Source: Methylophaga muralis (GTDB taxonomy: Bacteria; Pseudomonadota; Gammaproteobacteria; Nitrosococcales; Methylophagaceae). From it: DNA of 64,000 nt. Below, piece after piece: positions 60,567-64,000 of the stretch. A program made the position numbers and the translations under genes. Position 1 is the stretch's first letter; each line of letters begins with the position of its first letter. The notes under the pieces are model-generated. The model did not search any database, had not been told where the DNA came from, and saw nothing but the letters and a program-made list of their open reading frames with translations. The stretch covers positions 1-64,000 of the forward strand of contig NZ_MCRI01000005.1 in assembly GCF_001720165.1 (NCBI RefSeq), written 5' to 3'.

Positions 60567-61053
60567 TCAGCGAAGCTCTTAAGTTCCGAAGTTGCTGAAT
60601 AGCTTGCCACATCTCTTCTTTACGCTGAGGCTGCTCAAGTAATATACGCAAACTTGGGCTGATCATAGCTAGCACATCATTTTCAAGTTGCTGACAGCTT
60701 AATGAATTATAAGGCTTTAAGTTAAGTTTTTGTGACAACTCTTCACCTAAAACCAGTGCCACTGTTTTATCCGCCGAAAAGTCTTGTAAGGCCTTTGAAA
60801 ATTGCATATCAATTACTGTCACGTCATTTAGCTGAACATTGATACTGCCAAAAATGGCTCGTAATAAACGATTTTCAGCTACAGAAAGCTGATTTTCAGT
60901 GATGACTAACCACGGTTTTGCAAAATCAAATTGACTGAAATCAATGGTTTCAGAGCTCATGTCGGCAGTGGTAACGGCCTCATCCGCGCGTGGGACCCAG
61001 ACAGGAATACCCATCTGATCCAATACAAAATATTGTTGTGCCGATAAACTCAT
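60559..61053 (-). CDS. holD: Divergent DNA polymerase III psi subunit (HolD-like)
   Basis: A 164-residue protein not strongly conserved. Its N-terminal LDQMGIPVWVPR corresponds to the LQQLGITQW motif of E. coli HolD. The C-terminal ISPSLRILLEQPQRKEEMWQAIQQL resembles SPALTDLRANPTARAALWQQI. It precedes rimI with an eight-base overlap, as in E. coli. It starts inside the leuA stop codon (TGATG). The assignment rests on these motifs and the location. Confidence 0.72.
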   Translation of the reverse strand: MSLSAQQYFVLDQMGIPVWVPRADEAVTTADMSSETIDFSQFDFAKPWLVITENQLSVAENRLLRAIFGSINVQLNDVTVIDMQFSKALQDFSADKTVALVLGEELSQKLNLKPYNSLSCQQLENDVLAMISPSLRILLEQPQRKEEMWQAIQQLRNLRASLSD

Positions 61054-62585
61054 CAGACTTGAGGATGTGCCCGATCAGCAGGCAGCAGCATTTTGTTCAA
61101 GGCATTGATATAAGCTTTGGCTGAAGCAATAACGATATCGGTATCAGTTCCTTGGCCGCTAACAATCCGTCCACCTTTTTCCAACCTGACGCTGACTTCA
61201 CCCTGCGAGTCGGTGCCGCTAGTAATATTGCTTACCGAATAAAGTTGTAATTCAGTGTGGCTCTGCACCATCGATTCAATTGCTTTGAATGCGGCATCAA
61301 CCGGACCACTGCCTTTCATTTCAGTACGTACTTCACTGTCATCCAATGCCAATGTGACATTTGCAACTGGGGTTTCACCAGTTTCGCTACAGACACGCAT
61401 TGAAATCAATCGAATACGTTCGTTATCCTCAGTTAAGGTATCACTTACAAGTGCTTGAATATCCTCATCAAATACTTCGTGCTTCTTATCTGCCAGTTCT
61501 TTGAATCGGGTAAATGCACTGTTCAAATCTTCTTCGGAATCCAACTCAATACCCAGCTCTTTTAGCCGCGAACGAAATGCATTTCGTCCCGAATGTTTGC
61601 CTAGTACCATACGATTGGTATTCCAGCCCACATCTTCAGCACGCATAATTTCATAGGTTTCACGATTTTTCAGCACACCATCCTGGTGAATACCAGACTC
61701 ATGGGCAAACGCGTTGGCACCAACTATCGCTTTATTGGGTTGCACCACAAAACCAGTTACTCCTGAAACCAAACGAGAGGCCGCTAATATTTGTGTAGTA
61801 TCCAGCCGGGTATCACAATCAAACATATCCTGGCGGGTACGCACAGCCATCACCACTTCTTCCAATGAGGCATTACCAGCACGTTCTCCAAGCCCATTAA
61901 TAGTACATTCAACCTGACGTGCACCATTCATAACGGCTGATAATGAATTGGCAACGGCTAGGCCTAAATCGTTATGACAATGGACCGAGAAAACCGCTTT
62001 ATCAGAATTTGGGATGCGCTCACGCAGGTTTTTAATTAATTCACCAAATTGATGCGGCAGGTTATATCCAACTGTATCGGGGATGTTCAAGGTTTTAGCG
62101 CCGGCATCAATAACAGCCTCGAGCACCCGACAAAGAAAATCCAAATCACTACGGCCAGCGTCTTCAGGCGAAAACTCAACGTCATCGGTATATTGACGAG
62201 CGCGCTTCACTGCCTTAACTGCATTTTCAACCACTTCGTCTGGTTGCATCCGCAGTTTCATCTGCATATGAATGGGTGAGGTAGCGATAAAAGTATGAAT
62301 CCGTGAAGCATTAGCGGCTTTAAGTGCTTCACCTGCCCTATCAATATCTTTATCCAGTGCACGCGCCAGACCACAGACACGACTATCTTTAACTGCTTTG
62401 GCAACGGCTTGTACTGCCTCAAAATCACCAATACTGGCAATCGGGAAGCCTGCTTCGATAATATCGACACGCATACGTTCAAGGGCTTTTGCAATCCGCA
62501 CCTTTTCGTCTTTGGTCATTGATGCGCCAGGGCTCTGTTCCCCGTCACGTAAGGTTGTGTCGAATATTATTAATTGGTCTTTCAT
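61053..62585 (-). CDS. leuA: 2-isopropylmalate synthase
   Basis: The first enzyme of leucine synthesis, condensing acetyl-CoA and 2-oxoisovalerate. [15 protein letters not shown] at the start, [13 protein letters not shown] (metal histidines) and the C-terminal regulatory domain (about 390-510) that mediates leucine feedback are all present. The ATG at 62585 is used because GGAG lies eight bases upstream; an earlier in-frame start adds ten residues. The product is 510 residues. A perfect TATAAT on the - strand (62641-62636) may be its -10 box; no clear -35 precedes it. The gap to pssA otherwise shows nothing. Confidence 0.96.
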   Translation of the reverse strand: MKDQLIIFDTTLRDGEQSPGASMTKDEKVRIAKALERMRVDIIEAGFPIASIGDFEAVQAVAKAVKDSRVCGLARALDKDIDRAGEALKAANASRIHTFIATSPIHMQMKLRMQPDEVVENAVKAVKRARQYTDDVEFSPEDAGRSDLDFLCRVLEAVIDAGAKTLNIPDTVGYNLPHQFGELIKNLRERIPNSDKAVFSVHCHNDLGLAVANSLSAVMNGARQVECTINGLGERAGNASLEEVVMAVRTRQDMFDCDTRLDTTQILAASRLVSGVTGFVVQPNKAIVGANAFAHESGIHQDGVLKNRETYEIMRAEDVGWNTNRMVLGKHSGRNAFRSRLKELGIELDSEEDLNSAFTRFKELADKKHEVFDEDIQALVSDTLTEDNERIRLISMRVCSETGETPVANVTLALDDSEVRTEMKGSGPVDAAFKAIESMVQSHTELQLYSVSNITSGTDSQGEVSVRLEKGGRIVSGQGTDTDIVIASAKAYINALNKMLLPADRAHPQV

Positions 62586-62753
62586 CTCGCTCACTCCGAA
62601 CAGCTTGCTCAACACTGAACAAGTTTTTTATTGTCATTATATAGGGAGGTTAAATGAGGGGGGCAGAATGATTTTCAAGACGCTTTATCCTGAATTTCAA
62701 ATCCAATCTCAGTGTTTTATGAGTTATGGTTTGCCCCCGACATTTAGGTGGTT

Positions 62754-63497
62754 TTATTTTGATTGCGACCGTTCATTACGATGCTTGCGGAGCTGTACCA
62801 GTGTAAATACCGGACCTGAAATCGCATATAACAAAAATGCAGTGAACAATACGATTGGCGGGTCTGTAGCGATCAATGCAAACACTAATACCAATACCAA
62901 CATAACGATAAAAGGAACTTTGCCACGCAGGTTCAACTCTTTAAAACTATGATAACGGACCGTGCTGACCATCAAAATTGCTGCGGCAAAGGTCAATGGC
63001 ACGCCTATAAACGTTAGTAATGTGGGGTCCAACTGGTTGTTATGACCAACCCATACCCAACCGGCAATAACCGCTGCGGCTGCCGGGCTAGGCAGACCTT
63101 GAAAATAGCGTTTATCAGCAATTCCCACCTGTGTATTAAAGCGTGCAAGTCTTAACGCACCACAAGCAGCATAAATAAATGCCACCATCCAACCAAACTT
63201 GCCCAGACCATTTAATGTCCATTCAAACATTACCAATGCGGGTGCCAGCCCGAATGCCACCATATCGGCAAGACTGTCATATTCGGCGCCAAAAGCACTT
63301 TGGGTATTAGTCATTCGGGCAATACGCCCGTCCAGACCATCCATGACCATAGCGACAAAGATGGCTACAGCTGCAACTGAAAACTCACCTCTAGTCGCAG
63401 CGACAATAGCGTAGAACCCGGCAAACAGACAAGCTGTGGTAAATAAATTCGGTAATAGGTAAATGCCGCGTTTTTGTCGTTCTTCATGATTAACCAT
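62754..63497 (-). CDS. pssA: CDP-diacylglycerol-serine O-phosphatidyltransferase
   Basis: Makes phosphatidylserine, the precursor of phosphatidylethanolamine, in the inner membrane. The CDP-alcohol phosphotransferase motif is clear in MDGLDGRIARMTNTQSAFG, continuing to AEYDSLADMVAFG. About seven hydrophobic segments span 247 residues. It is the membrane, CDP-alcohol type and not the E. coli phospholipase-D type PssA. The ilvC-pssA-leuA order is common in gammaproteobacteria. Confidence 0.94.
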   Translation of the reverse strand: MVNHEERQKRGIYLLPNLFTTACLFAGFYAIVAATRGEFSVAAVAIFVAMVMDGLDGRIARMTNTQSAFGAEYDSLADMVAFGLAPALVMFEWTLNGLGKFGWMVAFIYAACGALRLARFNTQVGIADKRYFQGLPSPAAAAVIAGWVWVGHNNQLDPTLLTFIGVPLTFAAAILMVSTVRYHSFKELNLRGKVPFIVMLVLVLVFALIATDPPIVLFTAFLLYAISGPVFTLVQLRKHRNERSQSK

Positions 63498-63556
63498 AAA
63501 ATTCCTGTATTCAGAGAAGAAGTGATTTCATTATGACATCCGTACCTTCATAAACA

Positions 63557-63593
63557 AAATAAGGGCAGATTGCTAAGCAACCTGCCCTTATTT
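63557..63593 (-). terminator. Terminator of ilvC
   Basis: AAATAAGGGCAG pairs with CTGCCCTTATTT over 12 bases. After one G-U, an inner TTGC/GCAA stem closes a three-base loop. On the - strand it is followed by TTGTTTATG. It separates ilvC from pssA. Confidence 0.85.
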
Positions 63594-63614
63594 CAGGACA
63601 ATTAAAAACGCTAA

Positions 63615-64000
<386 letters not shown>

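Noticed and set aside
62616-62753. Leucine attenuator or leader peptide before leuA
   Set aside because: No short ORF with a run of leucine codons and no terminator hairpin was found; only a TATAAT box and a G-run are visible.
62398-62952. A 184-residue + strand ORF spanning leuA, the gap and pssA
   Set aside because: It is antisense to conserved sequence of two well-supported genes and has no recognisable product.

Overview
The window is chromosomal DNA from a gammaproteobacterium that is not an enteric. The evidence is gene order. The block plsX-fabH-fabD-fabG-acpP-fabF-pabC-mltG-tmk-holB-pilZ-tatD preceded by rpmF and yceD, the tig-clpP-clpX-lon series, dedD-cvpA-purF, holD-rimI and ilvC-pssA-leuA are gammaproteobacterial arrangements. 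The amgK-murU cell-wall recycling pair is absent from E. coli but common in pseudomonads and relatives. Base composition looks moderately AT-rich by eye. A Methylophaga-like or other Thiotrichales-type marine bacterium would fit, but no gene here proves it.

Layout. (1) 1-8.7 kb holds single-gene housekeeping units: a zinc alcohol dehydrogenase, small secreted or membrane proteins, a glutathionyl-hydroquinone reductase, a compact fused SecDF, a CaCA-type exchanger, and a lemA/M48-protease pair. (2) 8.85-14.35 kb is the most interesting part. A sigma70-type promoter and a cobalamin riboswitch precede a CobN-family protein that carries an N-terminal signal peptide and a C-terminal membrane anchor. 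It is followed, with overlapping frames, by an ExbB/TolQ-like channel protein and a DUF2149 protein with an ExbD-like acidic membrane helix. This looks like a proton-motive-force-coupled periplasmic tetrapyrrole (probably corrinoid) chelatase or dechelatase module, without the CobS/CobT ATPase partners. (3) 14.4-19.8 kb has ettA and the cysJI sulfite reductase. (4) 20-28 kb is a signalling cluster: a REC-EAL-GAF-GGDEF protein, a large multi-PAS hybrid histidine kinase and a chemoreceptor. (5) 28-39.6 kb is the fatty-acid/phospholipid initiation and thymidylate kinase/DNA polymerase clamp-loader block. (6) 39.6-48.6 kb holds purF-cvpA-SPOR, the proteostasis set lon/clpX/clpP/tig and tRNA-Leu(UAG). 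(7) 48.7-64 kb holds an HDOD-GAF regulator, a nucleotidase, a NERD protein, a metal exporter, phosphoglucomutase, Maf, amgK-murU, argD-argF, sodB, holD-rimI, leuA, pssA and the 3' part of ilvC.

Four genes (the cobN-like gene, cysI, fabF twice, and the NERD gene) are each broken by a one-base change in a short homopolymer. In every case restoring one base recovers the conserved protein. fabF is normally essential and sits in an otherwise intact operon, so these are more likely sequencing or assembly errors than true pseudogenes. They are annotated here as single genes.

Regulatory features readable from sequence include the riboswitch with a possible Shine-Dalgarno-sequestering hairpin, a sigma32-type promoter for lon, a promoter that would make yceD leaderless or nearly so, an internal promoter for acpP behind a fabG terminator, a strong intercistronic hairpin between acpP and fabF, and several intrinsic terminators.
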